Notes: generated from the sequence alone by a model not told the origin. 64,000 bases of DNA from Spiroplasma phoeniceum P40 (GCF_003339775.1 NZ_CP031088.1:1426001-1490000), one strand, 5' to 3'; counted from the stretch's first letter, positions 11,716 to 21,220 are shown. Numbers and translations are program-made.

Positions 11716-13451
11716 ATGCAAGATTTTACTAAAATTAATAACAAAAAACGAATTACTAGTTATGAACATTTAAATAAAAAATATGATTTAAATTTTAGTG
11801 ACTATAATTTTGGTTTTGACTGAGAAATATTTAAAGACTTTGTTGGGGATAGTTATGCCCGTTATTTTACTTCACCAAGTTTTTTTAAGTTTGTTTCTGC
11901 TGGTCGTGGTACTAATAAAACATTAAATCATATAGCAGAAAAATTATTTTATGCTTGTAATTTTACTGATGCTTCATCTAATATTTTACGAAGATATGCT
12001 AATACACATGAGGACACTACTTTTGGAGATAAAATTAACGTATGTAATTATTTATATGATAAATATGGTATTGATTTAGGACCTGACAATGAAAATGAGA
12101 TTATTTGACCTAAAAATGTTAAAGAAGGTGGAGAAATTGTTTTTCCTAGTGTTGTTCGTATTGCTTTTGCTGGTTATGCCAATGGTAGTAAAATTATGGG
12201 TAAAGTTGGTAAAGGTAGCGGGATTATAACAGCGTGAACTGATGAAATGATACATGCCGAAGAAAAAGAAATCTTAACTGATAAATAATTAGATAAAAGA
12301 TATAATAATTTAAGAGTTTCAATGTTTCGTTCTAAAAGTTTAAAAGTATCTTATGAAAAATACACCGATGAAAATAATAATGAACAATATAATTTAGACA
12401 ATCCTATTCCTATAAAAGAATTATCTTGGACATTTAAAGAATGAGATAGTATAACAAAACAATACACAACAATAACAACATATTTTCATAAAACATATTC
12501 TAATCAATTTACTTTTAATCCTTTTGATAAATACCACGTATTTTATAAAAAATTTGTAACCCCATATTTACCTTTAAATGAAAGAATTAAAAATATTTTA
12601 AAAGAACATAACCAAATATACTCAGAAAATAAAAAAGCATTTAACGGTTTAGGTGTTTTTAATTTACGATTAACAATGGGAACTGTTTGAAATAAAATAC
12701 CTAATATCACTAAAAAACTTGTTTTAACCAACAAAGAAGAACGACCCGATTTATTTGAACTTGAATACTACGGATTTGAATATAACGATAATGATCCCAG
12801 TATTTATGTTTTACGAAATTATCGTAAATATATTAAAGAATATAATTTAGAAGATTTTTATAATGCAAATACAAAACAGTATCAATTTGATAGTTATTCA
12901 ATTGGTGTTGATTATGCTAATGGAAGCGAAGGCCATACCGCATTTTTATTTAGTGGATATAAAATTAATGAAAATAACGAGTATGATAAATATTTAATTG
13001 AAGAAAATGTTATTACACCAAAAAATGCAATGAATTTAAATGAATTAGTAGAGCATTACGGACAATGAATAATTAATACATTTGATAAATTTGATGGTTT
13101 TGAATATGCCACATTTCATTATGATATTAATGCCCACGACTTTATGCAAAAATTACAAGAAGATATTTACCCTTATTTAGGTTATAAGATTAAAATGTTT
13201 AAAGCCAAAAAAATCAAACATCACTTAATAAAGAAGCGGGAATAATTAATCGTGTAACATGAATACGAAAAATGTTTGTTCAAGGCAAGATATATGGCAT
13301 ATTAGATAATTTCCCATTTTTAGATAAATGTATTAGTGAATTAAGATTTAGCGATACCAAAACAAATATACCCGATAGTAAAATGTATCATGACCCATAC
13401 GATGCTTTGTTTTATGGTTCTTATCCATATCGCTTTAAAATGGGATTATAG
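11716..13451 (+). pseudogene. Phage terminase large subunit, decayed
   Basis: About 578 codons. The N-terminal ATPase has a Walker-A-like SAGRGTNKTLNHIAEKL near residue 58 and a Walker-B-like ITAWTDEM, and the C-terminal RNase-H-type nuclease starts SIGVDYANGSEGHTAF. These are the hallmarks of the motor that packages double-stranded phage DNA. An in-frame TAA at 12286-12288 and a one-base loss in an A run near 13207-13213 break it. ATG 11716 has a GAGGAT site. A small portal-like start may follow near 13502. Terminase, a possible portal and lipoprotein genes together point to a remnant of a tailed prophage rather than a plectrovirus. Confidence 0.75.
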
Positions 13452-13732
13452 GTAATAAATTTTTGACCGAGCGGTTGATTTTATTAAATTGTTGTGATAG
13501 AATGACTTACAATTTAAAAAATTTTTGAGGTTCTTTCAAAAAAATTCGGGAACCTTTATAAAATTCTTCGCTTAACGCTTAGAATTTTTCCCAAGTACTT
13601 TGAAAAGCGCGGCAAAAGTTTTTTTAAAATTTAAGTTATTTTTAACAAAATTATAGAAAATATCCGCTAGGCCAGATTGACCCTCTGCATATAATAAATT
13701 AAATAATTTCCTTTCAAAAAATTAAATAAAAA
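13452..13732 (+). other. Non-coding or decayed stretch, possible portal-gene remnant
   Basis: A reading frame opens at ATG 13502 (MTYNLKNFWGSFKKIREPL) in the place where a portal gene usually follows terminase, but it stops within about 20 codons and neither neighbouring frame stays open. The rest is AT-rich with no recognisable gene. Confidence 0.3.
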
Positions 13733-13761
13733 TTGAATATATATAAATTTATATATATAAT
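13733..13761 (+). promoter_or_regulatory. Promoter of the lipoprotein gene, palindromic spacer
   Basis: TTGAAT and TATAAT are separated by 17 bases. The spacer lies in a self-complementary TATATATAAATTTATATATA stretch, which could form a cruciform or bind a dimeric repressor. A GAAAGGAA ribosome-binding site follows before ATG 13803. Confidence 0.65.
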
Positions 13762-13802
13762 TGTGGTTGTAAAAAGATTTAGCGAAAGGAAATAAAATAA
13801 TA

Positions 13803-14324
13803 ATGAAAAAGATATTAAGTCTTTTAGGAACAATCACTCTAATTGGAACAAGTACAACAAGCGTAGTGGCTTGTAATAATTCACAAGAATGTACATCAGA
13901 AGAATTAGCAAAACTAAAAGCAGAAAACAAAATAAATACAGATAATAAACAAATCAAAGATAATTTAGAATGAATAGCACCACAAGATGAACCGTTTGAT
14001 ACCTCTGATAATAAGTATTATTTTGTAGTATGGCGTAGTAAATTAAATTCTGATTGAAGAATAATTAAATTTAAAAATGACAAAGAAAAAAGCAAAGAAG
14101 AAACAGTAGATGTTGATGATAATTACTTTCTTATTTTGCATTGATGAGATGCTCCAAAAGTTCATTATTGAGCTTTAACAGTTAGCGGATTAAGACATCA
14201 TGCAGAACATATTTGAGGAGAAAATTCAGGAATAAATTATTTTAAAGCAGTTTATCGTTGAAATTTAGATACACAAGAACCTAATTTATATATTGATACT
14301 GATGGTAATATAAAAGTTAAATAA
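13803..14324 (+). CDS. Lipoprotein of unknown function
   Basis: Has 173 residues with a Spiroplasma-type lipoprotein signal: MKKILSLLGTITLIGTSTTS followed by the lipobox VVAC (Cys 24). The mature part begins with an Asn/Ser- and Lys-rich linker, then a Trp-rich domain (WIAPQDEP, YFVVWRSKL, ILHWWDAPKVHYWALTVSG, HAEHIWGENSG). Six TGA Trp codons are used. It is expected on the outer face of the membrane. Bases 14011-14264 reappear inverted at 14930-15183. It has its own promoter and terminator and sits inside the insertion that split nagB. No function can be read from the sequence. Confidence 0.8.
14011..14264 (+). repeat. 254-bp inverted repeat, left arm
   Basis: By eye the sequence is the exact reverse complement of 14930-15183. 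It lies inside the lipoprotein gene at 13803. The arms are separated by 665 bases. Confidence 0.9.
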
Positions 14325-14325
14325 T

Positions 14326-14354
14326 AAAAAGTCATTTTAATAAATGACTTTTTT
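14326..14354 (+). terminator. Terminator of the lipoprotein gene
   Basis: The stem AAAAGTCATTT/AAATGACTTTT is followed by a T run, immediately after the stop codon. It also overlaps the 3' end of the opposing pseudogene, so it may act in both directions. Confidence 0.85.
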
Positions 14355-15183
14355 ATATTTCTAATGTAATTAATGATAGTTTTTCATTGTTTCTATTAAA
14401 TAATTCTAAATTATTAATATTAATTTGTTCTTTTTCTGTAAAAATTGTAATATCATAATTTCCATTACCCCATATCCCTGATATTTCAATTTGATTTAAA
14501 TTAAATAACTTTTTATAGTCATCAAAAATTATTTTAATATTATCTACAACTAACTTTTTAGTCATACTCATTCAAACTGCATTAGAATAAAGTAATCTAT
14601 ATCATTGAGAAAAATGGTTTAAATAGTCTTCTATTTTGTCACTAGAAATAATTAAATTAGTTAAATATTTACCGTATTTTCCATCTGATAGTTTGATTTC
14701 AGCAGGAATAAGTGAAGGAATATTATTTGTTTCTAATTCATTTGTTATTGATAATCAATTAAAATAGTTTGTTTCTAATTGATAAACATGGTTTTCTGAA
14801 ATATCTTTGTTTTTAACAATTACATTATTGTTTTTGTTGTTTTTAACAATACTTTGTTGTTTTAAATTTCCAATCGGTAATTTGCCCTGTTTGGGGGTCA
14901 ATAATTGGTGTATTTGGTTCACCAACAACATTTCAACGATAAACTGCTTTAAAATAATTTATTCCTGAATTTTCTCCTCAAATATGTTCTGCATGATGTC
15001 TTAATCCGCTAACTGTTAAAGCTCAATAATGAACTTTTGGAGCATCTCATCAATGCAAAATAAGAAAGTAATTATCATCAACATCTACTGTTTCTTCTTT
15101 GCTTTTTTCTTTGTCATTTTTAAATTTAATTATTCTTCAATCAGAATTTAATTTACTACGCCATACTACAAAATAATACTTAT
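14353..15183 (-). pseudogene. Chimeric lipoprotein-like gene, 5' part duplicated and frameshifted
   Basis: The first 85 or so codons are the same sequence as the middle of the lipoprotein at 13803, on the opposite strand, but without the signal peptide. After the shared arm the protein goes on with NVVGEPNTPIIDPQTGQITDW, then shifts frame near 14870 into a long unrelated tail (GNLKQQSIVKNNKN, NHVYQLETNYFNWLS, SMTKKLVVDNIKIIFDD). The tail ends at 14353. It looks like an originally longer paralogous lipoprotein whose 5' end was replaced or recombined. Without a signal sequence and in two frames it is unlikely to be functional. Confidence 0.65.
14930..15183 (-). repeat. 254-bp inverted repeat, right arm
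   Basis: Reverse complement of 14011-14264. It ends abruptly at ATAAGTATT, directly next to a 23-base sequence also found at the edge of the plectrovirus remnant (59889-59911). The arm is therefore part of the junction with nagB. Confidence 0.9.
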
Positions 15184-15205
15184 GCATTTTGTAAACGAAG
15201 TGCAA
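15183..15205 (-). repeat. 23-base junction sequence shared with the plectrovirus edge
   Basis: Read on the minus strand, this begins TTGCACTTCG and ends TTACAAAATGCA. The same 23 bases with one mismatch occur at 59889-59911, overlapping the outer end of the right plectrovirus inverted repeat. Here it is the exact boundary between the nagB start fragment and the phage-like insert. It is probably an end or target sequence of the same viral family. Confidence 0.6.
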
Positions 15206-15270
15206 TTTATAAAAATTTGTCCAACAACTTTCCCAATTGCATTTTTATCTTCAACAATAATTAATTTAAT
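15206..15270 (-). pseudogene. nagB: Glucosamine-6-phosphate deaminase, 5' fragment
   Basis: Just downstream of nagA, a GGAGG site is followed after eight bases by ATT AAA TTA ATT, which reads (I)KLIIVEDKNAIGKVVGQIF, the typical NagB N-terminus. It then runs into the insertion at about 15205. The expected ATG is ATT here, either a mutated start or a non-standard one. The rest of the gene is at 10800-11220. Confidence 0.75.
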
Positions 15271-15314
15271 TTTTTATTCCTCCCTATTGTTTTATAATTT
15301 ATTAAAATAAATTT

Positions 15315-16478
15315 CTATTTTTGTGTTAAATGATGTTGTGAATAAGCAATTTCACCTTCACATAAGGTCATTAAAACTTTTAAGTCAGCATCTAACACAA
15401 CTAAATCTGCTAATTTACCAACAGCGATTGAACCAGTCGTTGAATAAATTCCTAATTGTTTAGCAATATTAGTGCTAGTAACTAATGCTAAATCTTGGAA
15501 TGAACAATTAGTAAACTGCTGAAAATTACGAACACAATAATCATAGGTTGCAACTGACCCCGCAATTGTAGTTGTGCCTTTAATGACAACTTGTTGTCCA
15601 GTTTTAAAAACTGGCAATGGCCCAAATTGATATTAACCATCAGGTAATCCTTTTGCAAGCATTGCATCAGTTACTAAGCAAATTCCTTTTGCTCCTTTAA
15701 TTTTATAAGTTAAATTAATGATATTTGGATTAATATGAATTCCATCACTAATTAATTCACATAAAATTTCATCAAAATTTAATGCAGCAAGAACAACACC
15801 AGGCTGACGATGATCATATTTGCTCATAGCATTATATAAGTGTGTTACATGGTGGACTCCCATTGCTACTCGTTTTGCGACTAAATCATATGTTGAATTT
15901 GAATGTCCAATTGATGGTAAAATTTGATGTTCTAATAAAAACTTTGTAAAAGTACCATTTTCTTCTTCAAGCGCATATGTGACAATCCGAATGTTATTAA
16001 TTGAAGCTTCTATTCATTTTTCTAACAGGTGAATGTTTGGTTCTTGTAATAATGTTTCATCATGTGCACCTTTAAAATTATGGGAAATAAAAGGTCCTTC
16101 TAAATGGGCACCAATTTGTCGTGCTTGCGGGCCCTTATTATAATTTTTCATATAATCTTGATATACCGTTAAAATTTTTGTTAAAGTATCATCACTGCCA
16201 TTAATAATTGCTTGGCAATATTTGGTAATTCCTTCTTGTGGTAATGCTTGAGCAAATTTTTGAAAACTAGCAATTGTGCCTTTTTCAGTATCTTCACCAT
16301 ATCCACCATGCACATGACAGTCAATAAAACCAGGCATAATAATTGCTTGTTGTAAATCATAACCTCTTTGGTCAGTATGACCTGCTGTAATTTTAACAAT
16401 TTTATTATCTTTAATTTCAATTCATCCATTTGAAATTACTTCTTCTTCACAAATTATTTTCGCATTTTTTAAAATCAT
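15315..16478 (-). pseudogene. nagA: N-acetylglucosamine-6-phosphate deacetylase with a nonsense codon
   Basis: Deacetylates GlcNAc-6-phosphate to GlcN-6-phosphate for NagB. About 387 codons, full length for the family, all in one frame: metal-site motif MPGFIDCHVHGGYGEDT, HLEGPFISHNFKGAHDE, PSIGHSNST, THLYNAMS, LISDGIHI and LVTDAMLAKGLPDG. Immediately after LPDG there is TAA (15633-15635) where a Gln or Glu codon is expected before YQFG. The last 105 codons, with TTSIAVGK-like strand motifs and a C-terminal ADLVVLDAD, follow in frame. The start is ATG 16478. Together with the split nagB it shows that GlcNAc catabolism has been lost. Confidence 0.9.
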
Positions 16479-16501
16479 TTTGTCTTTTTCATCTTTCTAT
16501 C

Positions 16502-17194
16502 TTAAAATTTAAAATTTAGTGGTAGTTTTTTAAGATCAAAGGTAACTTTCTTATGCCCCAAGCAACGATAAAACAATGCTAAAATTAACATATGATTATT
16601 TTCCCGAATCAAATAAGTTTGCTTTCCAACCGTAATTTTAACACCAATATCAATAAATTCAACATTTGAAATATCTGTTAAATTAAACTGAACTACTTTC
16701 TTATTATTATTCTTATATAAACCATCAATAATAAAGCGCTTATTAGTAATTAATAAAACACCCTTACAAAAAAACTTAATATCTTTATGGGTTGTAAAAA
16801 GATGAATATTAACATCATTATTTTTAAAATGGCACTTTTCCTTTGGTTGTAAATCAAATGCCACTGGTAAAACTTTTAAGGGACGTCATAATGTAAAATT
16901 AACTTCTTCAACATTATAAATAAACTCTTGTTCACGACCAGTTAGCACTAAATCTAATTTCCGTTGATATTTATAAAACCGATGAATAAAATCTTGGGTA
17001 TAAGCAAAATTTTTTAAAATTCAACGTTTAAAAATTCAATATTTAAAATTACGGAAATTCTCAGTTCCCATCTTTTTCTGATAACGGTCTAAGACAAAGC
17101 GTGGTTTATATTTAAAATTTTCTTCATTTAACGCAAACTTTCACTCTTCACGTTTTAAATAAAAAATTATATCTTTTGTCAATCTTGAAAACAT
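16502..17194 (-). CDS. Hypothetical protein with PH/GRAM-like C-terminus
   Basis: Has 230 residues. The N-terminal half is basic and aromatic (FKYKPRFVLDRYQKKMG, RNFKYWIFKRWILKNF). The C-terminal half reads FFCKGVLLITNKRFIIDG, then ISNVEFIDIGVKITVGKQTYLI, the beta-strand pattern of bacterial PH/GRAM-like domains, which bind membranes or peptides. ATG 17194 is chosen because AAGGTGAT sits six bases upstream; ATG 17200 would abut the site. It is 23 bases upstream of nagA on the same strand. The function is unknown and the domain call is tentative. Confidence 0.7.
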
Positions 17195-17225
17195 TCCCAT
17201 CACCTTTATTAATTATATAACAAAA

Positions 17226-17265
17226 ATAAAAAAACTCTAAACTAATCTACGATTAATTTAGAGTC
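17226..17265 (-). terminator. Terminator of the tRNA operon
   Basis: On the minus strand, ACTCTAAATTAATC pairs with GATTAGTTTAGAGT across a 3-base loop and is followed by a run of seven T. It lies directly downstream of tRNA-Phe, the last gene of the cluster. Confidence 0.9.
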
Positions 17266-17290
17266 TAGGGTTATTTTTAACTAAATTCAA

Positions 17291-17366
17291 TGGTGGTTCA
17301 GGACAGAATTGAACTGCCGACACTTTGAGCTTCAATCAAATGCTCTACCAACTGAGCTACTGAACC
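17291..17366 (-). tRNA. tRNA-Phe (GAA)
   Basis: 76 bases with encoded CCA. The acceptor stem is GGTTCAG/CTGAACC and the anticodon loop TTGAAGC has a 5-bp stem TTTGA/TCAAA. It is the last of ten tRNAs read on this strand. Confidence 0.97.
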
Positions 17367-17371
17367 ACGAT

Positions 17372-17447
17372 TGGCGGTCTTGACGGGACTTGAACCCGCG
17401 ATCTCCTCTGTGACAGAGAGGCATGATAACCACTTCACTACAAGACC
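17372..17447 (-). tRNA. tRNA-Asp (GTC)
   Basis: 76 bases with encoded CCA. The acceptor is GGTCTTG, the anticodon stem CCTCT/AGAGG and the loop CTGTCAC. Confidence 0.97.
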
Positions 17448-17449
17448 AT

Positions 17450-17524
<75 letters not shown>

Positions 17525-17574
17525 ATTTTAATACTATCATAACTTAACTTTTAATTGCAAGTTTTTTTAAAAAA

Positions 17575-17667
17575 TGGCGGAAGATGAGGGATTCGAACCC
17601 CCGCACGGCTTTCACCGCCTGTCGGTTTTCAAGACCGATCCCTTCAACCAGACTTGGGTAATCTTCC
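17575..17667 (-). tRNA. tRNA-Ser (TGA)
   Basis: 93 bases with a long variable arm (AGGCGGTGAAAGCCGT), encoded CCA, anticodon loop CTTGAAA and stem TCGGT/ACCGA. It reads UCN codons. Confidence 0.97.
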
Positions 17668-17699
17668 AAAAAATGGTCGGAAAGCAACTAAATAATAAA

Positions 17700-17776
17700 T
17701 GGTGGACCCTACTGGACTTGAACCAGTGACCATCCGGTTATGAGCCGGATGCTCTAACCAACTGAGCTAAGGGTCC
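17700..17776 (-). tRNA. tRNA-Ile2 (CAT, lysidine-modified)
   Basis: 77 bases, CCA encoded. The anticodon is CAT, but the acceptor stem GGACCCT and the D arm TAGCTCAGTTGGTTAGAGC resemble Bacillus tRNA-Ile2 rather than Met, and the anticodon stem TCCGG/CCGGA lacks the initiator G:C triplet. TilS would convert C34 to lysidine so that it reads AUA, a common codon in this AT-rich genome. The alternative is a second elongator Met. Confidence 0.85.
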
Positions 17777-17777
17777 A

Positions 17778-17854
17778 TGGTAGCGAGAAAGAGACTTGAA
17801 CTCTTGACCTCCCGGGTATGAGCCGAGCGCTCTAACCAGCTGAGCTATCCCGCC
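17778..17854 (-). tRNA. tRNA-Met elongator (CAT)
   Basis: 77 bases, CCA encoded. The acceptor GGCGGGA pairs with TCTCGCT, and the anticodon loop CTCATAC has stem CTCGG/CCGGG. It is close to Bacillus elongator tRNA-Met. Confidence 0.9.
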
Positions 17855-17885
17855 ATATCAAGTTTAATTGCTTTACTAAAGTTAA

Positions 17886-17961
17886 TGGTGGACCCGAACG
17901 GGATCGAACCGTCGACCCCCTGCGTGCAAGGCAGGTGCTCTCCCAGCTGAGCTACGGGCCC
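17886..17961 (-). tRNA. tRNA-Ala (TGC)
   Basis: 76 bases, CCA encoded. The anticodon loop CTTGCAC has stem CCTGC/GCAGG. The acceptor stem starts GGGCCCG; the G3:U70 identity pair is formed by GGG with TCC at the 3' end. Confidence 0.96.
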
Positions 17962-17977
17962 AAAATAGTATAAAAAA

Positions 17978-18054
17978 TGGTCGGAAAGACAGGATTCGAA
18001 CCTGCGACCCCTCGGTCCCAAACCGAGTGCTCTACCAAGCTAAGCTACTTTCCG
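17978..18054 (-). tRNA. tRNA-Pro (TGG)
   Basis: 77 bases, CCA encoded. The anticodon loop TTTGGGA has stem CTCGG/CCGAG and the acceptor is CGGAAAG/CTTTCCG. Confidence 0.97.
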
Positions 18055-18077
18055 AAAAAAAATAACATTTAAATAAA

Positions 18078-18154
18078 TGGCGCGCCCAGAAGGATTCGAA
18101 CCCTCAACCTTTTGATCCGTAGTCAAACGATCTATCCAATTGATCTATGGGCGC
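18078..18154 (-). tRNA. tRNA-Arg (ACG)
   Basis: 77 bases, CCA encoded. The anticodon loop CTACGGA has stem TTTGA/TCAAA. A34 would need TadA-type deamination to inosine to read CGN. Confidence 0.96.
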
Positions 18155-18195
18155 ATAAGAAATAAAGCAGTATTTAAATGTTGATCAGATTTAAA

Positions 18196-18271
18196 TGGAG
18201 GCACTAGTCGGATTCGAACCGACGATCGGGGAGTTGCAGTCCCATGCCTTAGCCACCTTGGCTATAGTGCC
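18196..18271 (-). tRNA. tRNA-Cys (GCA)
   Basis: 76 bases, CCA encoded. The anticodon loop CTGCAAC has stem TGGGA/TCCCC (one weak pair) and the discriminator base is T, as expected for Cys. It is the first gene of the ten-tRNA operon. Confidence 0.96.
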
Positions 18272-18291
18272 ATAAAATCTAAACCCCTAAT

Positions 18292-18319
18292 ATATTATCA
18301 TATTCATAATTCATTTCAA
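18292..18319 (-). promoter_or_regulatory. Promoter of the tRNA operon
   Basis: On the minus strand TTGAAA and TAATAT are separated by 16 bases, ending about 20 bases before tRNA-Cys. It is the only good promoter seen upstream of the cluster. Confidence 0.6.
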
Positions 18320-18361
18320 GATAAATAAATAAAAAACTTAAATTCATTCTATTATTTTTAT

Positions 18362-19981
18362 TTATTCTACAGCAATTAAAAACGGGTATAATGTTTGATC
18401 ACCATCAATAAATTCATATTCAACATCAAAATTTTCATCTAAATATTTTCGAATTGCATTAATATCACGTGTTTCTGCTTCTTCACCAGCAAAAATTGTA
18501 ACAATTTCTGTTGATTTTGTAATTGCTCGGTCAAACAAGCATTTCATTGTTCGTGATAAGGTTGGAAATGAACAAATAATTTTTTTATTCATAATTCCCA
18601 TATATTCTCCTTTGTTAATTTTAACACCATCAATTGAAGTTGTTTTTGCTGAAACAGTAATTGACAAGCTTGTCACATTTTTAAGACTTGCTTTTAATGT
18701 TGAATAAATCTTTTTCGGTGTCTCTCCCGGTTCAAATGATAAAGCTGCTACCATTCCTTCTTGAATTGATGTTGTTGGCACAACATAGACATTGGACTTA
18801 CTTTCAACTTTTGCTGCTTGTTGCGCTGCTAAAATTGCGTTACTATTGTTTGGTAAAATAAAGACATCAACCGCATCAACTGCTTCAATTGCACTTAAAT
18901 AATCATCCGTTGATGGATTCATTGATGCTCCACCATTAACTGTAAATTGAATATTTAAATCAGTTTTGAAAAAATTAGCAATGCCATTTGATGGTGTGAC
19001 AGCAATAATAGCGGCCAGATTTTTCAATTGCCGATCAATTTTAATTGTTTTAACATGTTTGGCTGCTTGTAAATTCATATTTTCAATTTTAATATTCTTA
19101 AACTCACCATGTTGTTGTAAAAAAGTTAAAATATAACCAGGAAGTAAAGTATGAACATGAACTTTTAAAATATCATTATCAACAACTGCAACAATTGATT
19201 TTCCACCTTGATCTTCTAATGTTTGGCGAATTTGCATTACATTAATTTTATTAATATGCTTATGATCTAACATTACAATTGCTTCAGTACAATAACCAAA
19301 TTCTTCATTTTGTAAATCCATAACAACATTTTCACCAGTATTTTCAACCTGTTTTTTTCGTTGTGGCACAATTTTTCCTGTTTTTCAATATTCTGTAATG
19401 CCTTCAAATATTTTTACTAAACCAAAACCACCTGAATCAACAACACCAACTTCTTTTAAAACTGGCAGTAACTCCGGAGTATGATTCAATGACTCAGTTG
19501 CAAAATCAACAATTTTTTGGAATAACTCTGGAACAGAAATTTCTTTTTCTAATGTTGAAACATGTTCAGCGGTTTCACGAATTACAGTTAAAATTGTTCC
19601 TTCAACCGGTTTCATTACCGCTTTATAAGCAACCTCATTTGCTTGTGAAATCCCTGCTTTAACTGAATCAAAATTTAATTCATCAAATTCTTTTAAACCA
19701 TTGGCAAAACCACGAAAGATCTGTGACAAAATAACACCTGAATTACCACGAGCTCCCATAATTAAGCCGCGTGCAAAAACATCAGCAACCTTACTAATTG
19801 ACTCCGAATTGAGTTCATTAATTTCCTTAACAGCATTAGTCATCGTTAAATTCATATTTGTTCCCGTATCGCCATCAGGAACTGGAAAAACATTTAATTT
19901 ATCAATTTCTGGATAAAAATTATATAAATTATTATAACCGCTGATCAGTGAATCTTTAAAAGATTTTGCATTAAATTCCAT
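18362..19981 (-). CDS. fakA: Fatty acid kinase subunit FakA (YloV, DAK2-type)
   Basis: ATP-binding subunit that phosphorylates fatty acids carried by a FakB/DegV protein, letting the cell use exogenous fatty acids. It is 539 residues, near the S. aureus length of about 548. The N-terminal DhaL/DAK2 domain has KLNVFPVPDGDTGTNM (residues about 30-45) with the Mg-ATP Asp cluster, and RGLIMGARGNSGVILSQ. VDSGGFGLV ends this domain, and the C-terminal half contains AVTPSNGIANFF and IFAGEEAETRD. ATG 19981 is chosen because AAAGGTGAT sits five bases upstream. It follows yloU, the Bacillus order. Confidence 0.95.
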
Positions 19982-20092
19982 TTCTATCACCTTTAAATTT
20001 TTCATCAATTAATTTCCCTTTTTTAGTTCTCCTAAGTGATATAACTGTAAATCTTGCATCATTCAAATATCTCATTTTAATAAATTTACTAC

Positions 20093-20431
20093 CTAAATTA
20101 ATAAGTCTTGAATATTTACATTCACATAAATCATAATATCGTTTGAATAAATATCCAGTTTTTCTAATTCATATTTAATCCTAATTTGTATTTCTCGGGC
20201 AATATCTTTAATATTTACTCCTTCTAGCAAAATAATAAAGATATCTATATAAAAATTACGACCATCTTGTCTCAATTTAATTGACTGTGAGTAATCTTTA
20301 AGTAGCATTATCACATTATCTTCATTATTTTCAGTATCATCAACCTTTGCGAATCCAGCGACCCCAGGAACTGTAATTACTGCTGCATGAACTAAATCTG
20401 CAATTTTAGCTACATTAATTTTTTCAATCAT
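20093..20431 (-). CDS. yloU: Asp23/Gls24-family protein YloU
   Basis: Has 112 residues and matches the small Asp23/YloU family: INVAKIADLVHAAVITVPGVAG at the N-terminus and VNIKDIAREIQIRIKYELE in the second half. In Firmicutes YloU is encoded next to YloV/FakA, as here. Start ATG 20431 has GGTGAT upstream. The precise function is unknown; relatives are membrane-associated or envelope-stress proteins. Confidence 0.88.
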   Translation of the reverse strand: MIEKINVAKIADLVHAAVITVPGVAGFAKVDDTENNEDNVIMLLKDYSQSIKLRQDGRNFYIDIFIILLEGVNIKDIAREIQIRIKYELEKLDIYSNDIMIYVNVNIQDLLI

Positions 20432-20552
20432 AAAAATCACCACTAAACTAAATTAACATTACTAATTATAACTAGAAAATATAATAAAGCAATAAATTTA
20501 TTATATTTTATTAATTAAATTGTTAACTTTTCGTTGTATTTCCCATTTAAAA

Positions 20553-20799
20553 TTATTTAAAAAAATCATCAATATTTGTTAACATATGACTAGGACTAAC
20601 AAGTTTTTCTAATGTCTTCTCTTCCGCTAATATTAATTCTTGATATTTTAAAACAAAGTCTTTTGTATTAATTTCTTTTTTTCTGAAACATTTTTAATTT
20701 TAATACATTCATTAATATCCTCTCAAGAAAATCCATGTTGTACTCTTAAAGAAGCTATTGATAAAGATGGATGACACTCTTAACAATAGTTTTATCCAT
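20553..20799 (-). pseudogene. Decayed small gene of unknown function
   Basis: With two one-base corrections (near 20775 and in the T run near 20690) a continuous protein of about 80 residues appears: HPSLSIASLRVQHGFSWEDI, NECIKIKN, VLKYQELILAEEKTLEKL, ending MLTNIDDFF. The family is not recognised. No frame is open through it, so it is presumably dead. Confidence 0.4.
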
Positions 20800-20915
20800 T
20801 TTTTAATTTAAATTTAGCAAAAACTAAAGGTTTTCATAAAAATTATATTTATACTTGCTTTTAATTTAAAAATTAGTTATCATTTTATAGTATGTAGATA
20901 TAAAGGAGTGAAATT

Positions 20916-21113
20916 ATGGCAAGAAAATGTGAAATTACTGGTAAAAGCGCTTTATCAGGAAACAAACGTTCACACGCGTTAAATGCAACTCGTCGTAAAT
21001 GAAATGTTAATTTACAAAAAGTAAGCATTGTTGTTGATGGTGAAGTTAAAACATTACGTGTTGCAACAAGAACTTTAAAAACATTAAAGCGTAAAGGTCA
21101 AATTGCGCAATAA
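20916..21113 (+). CDS. rpmB: 50S ribosomal protein L28
   Basis: Has 65 residues: [20 protein letters not shown] at the start, TRRKWNVNLQKV (one TGA Trp) and [13 protein letters not shown] in the C-terminal half, all typical of bL28. AAAGGAG lies eight bases before ATG 20916 and a TATAGT -10-like box is nearby. It is divergent from yloU-fakA but stays in the same neighbourhood as in Bacillus. A strong terminator follows. Confidence 0.97.
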
Positions 21114-21146
21114 ATAAAGTTCAAGGACACATTCACAAAATAATAA

Positions 21147-21186
21147 AAAAAGGAAGCATAAATTTTAAAATTTATGCTTCCTTTTT
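21147..21186 (+). terminator. Terminator of rpmB
   Basis: A long, nearly perfect palindrome (AAGGAAGCATAAATTTT / AAAATTTATGCTTCCTT) ends in a T run. Confidence 0.93.
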
Positions 21187-21220
21187 CTCTAAAATACGAT
21201 AAAATTAAAAAGGTTCAAAT

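Noticed and set aside
19982..20092. Short frame between yloU and fakA
   Set aside because: A few dozen codons without a family match; it runs into the fakA start in another frame, so treated as spacer.
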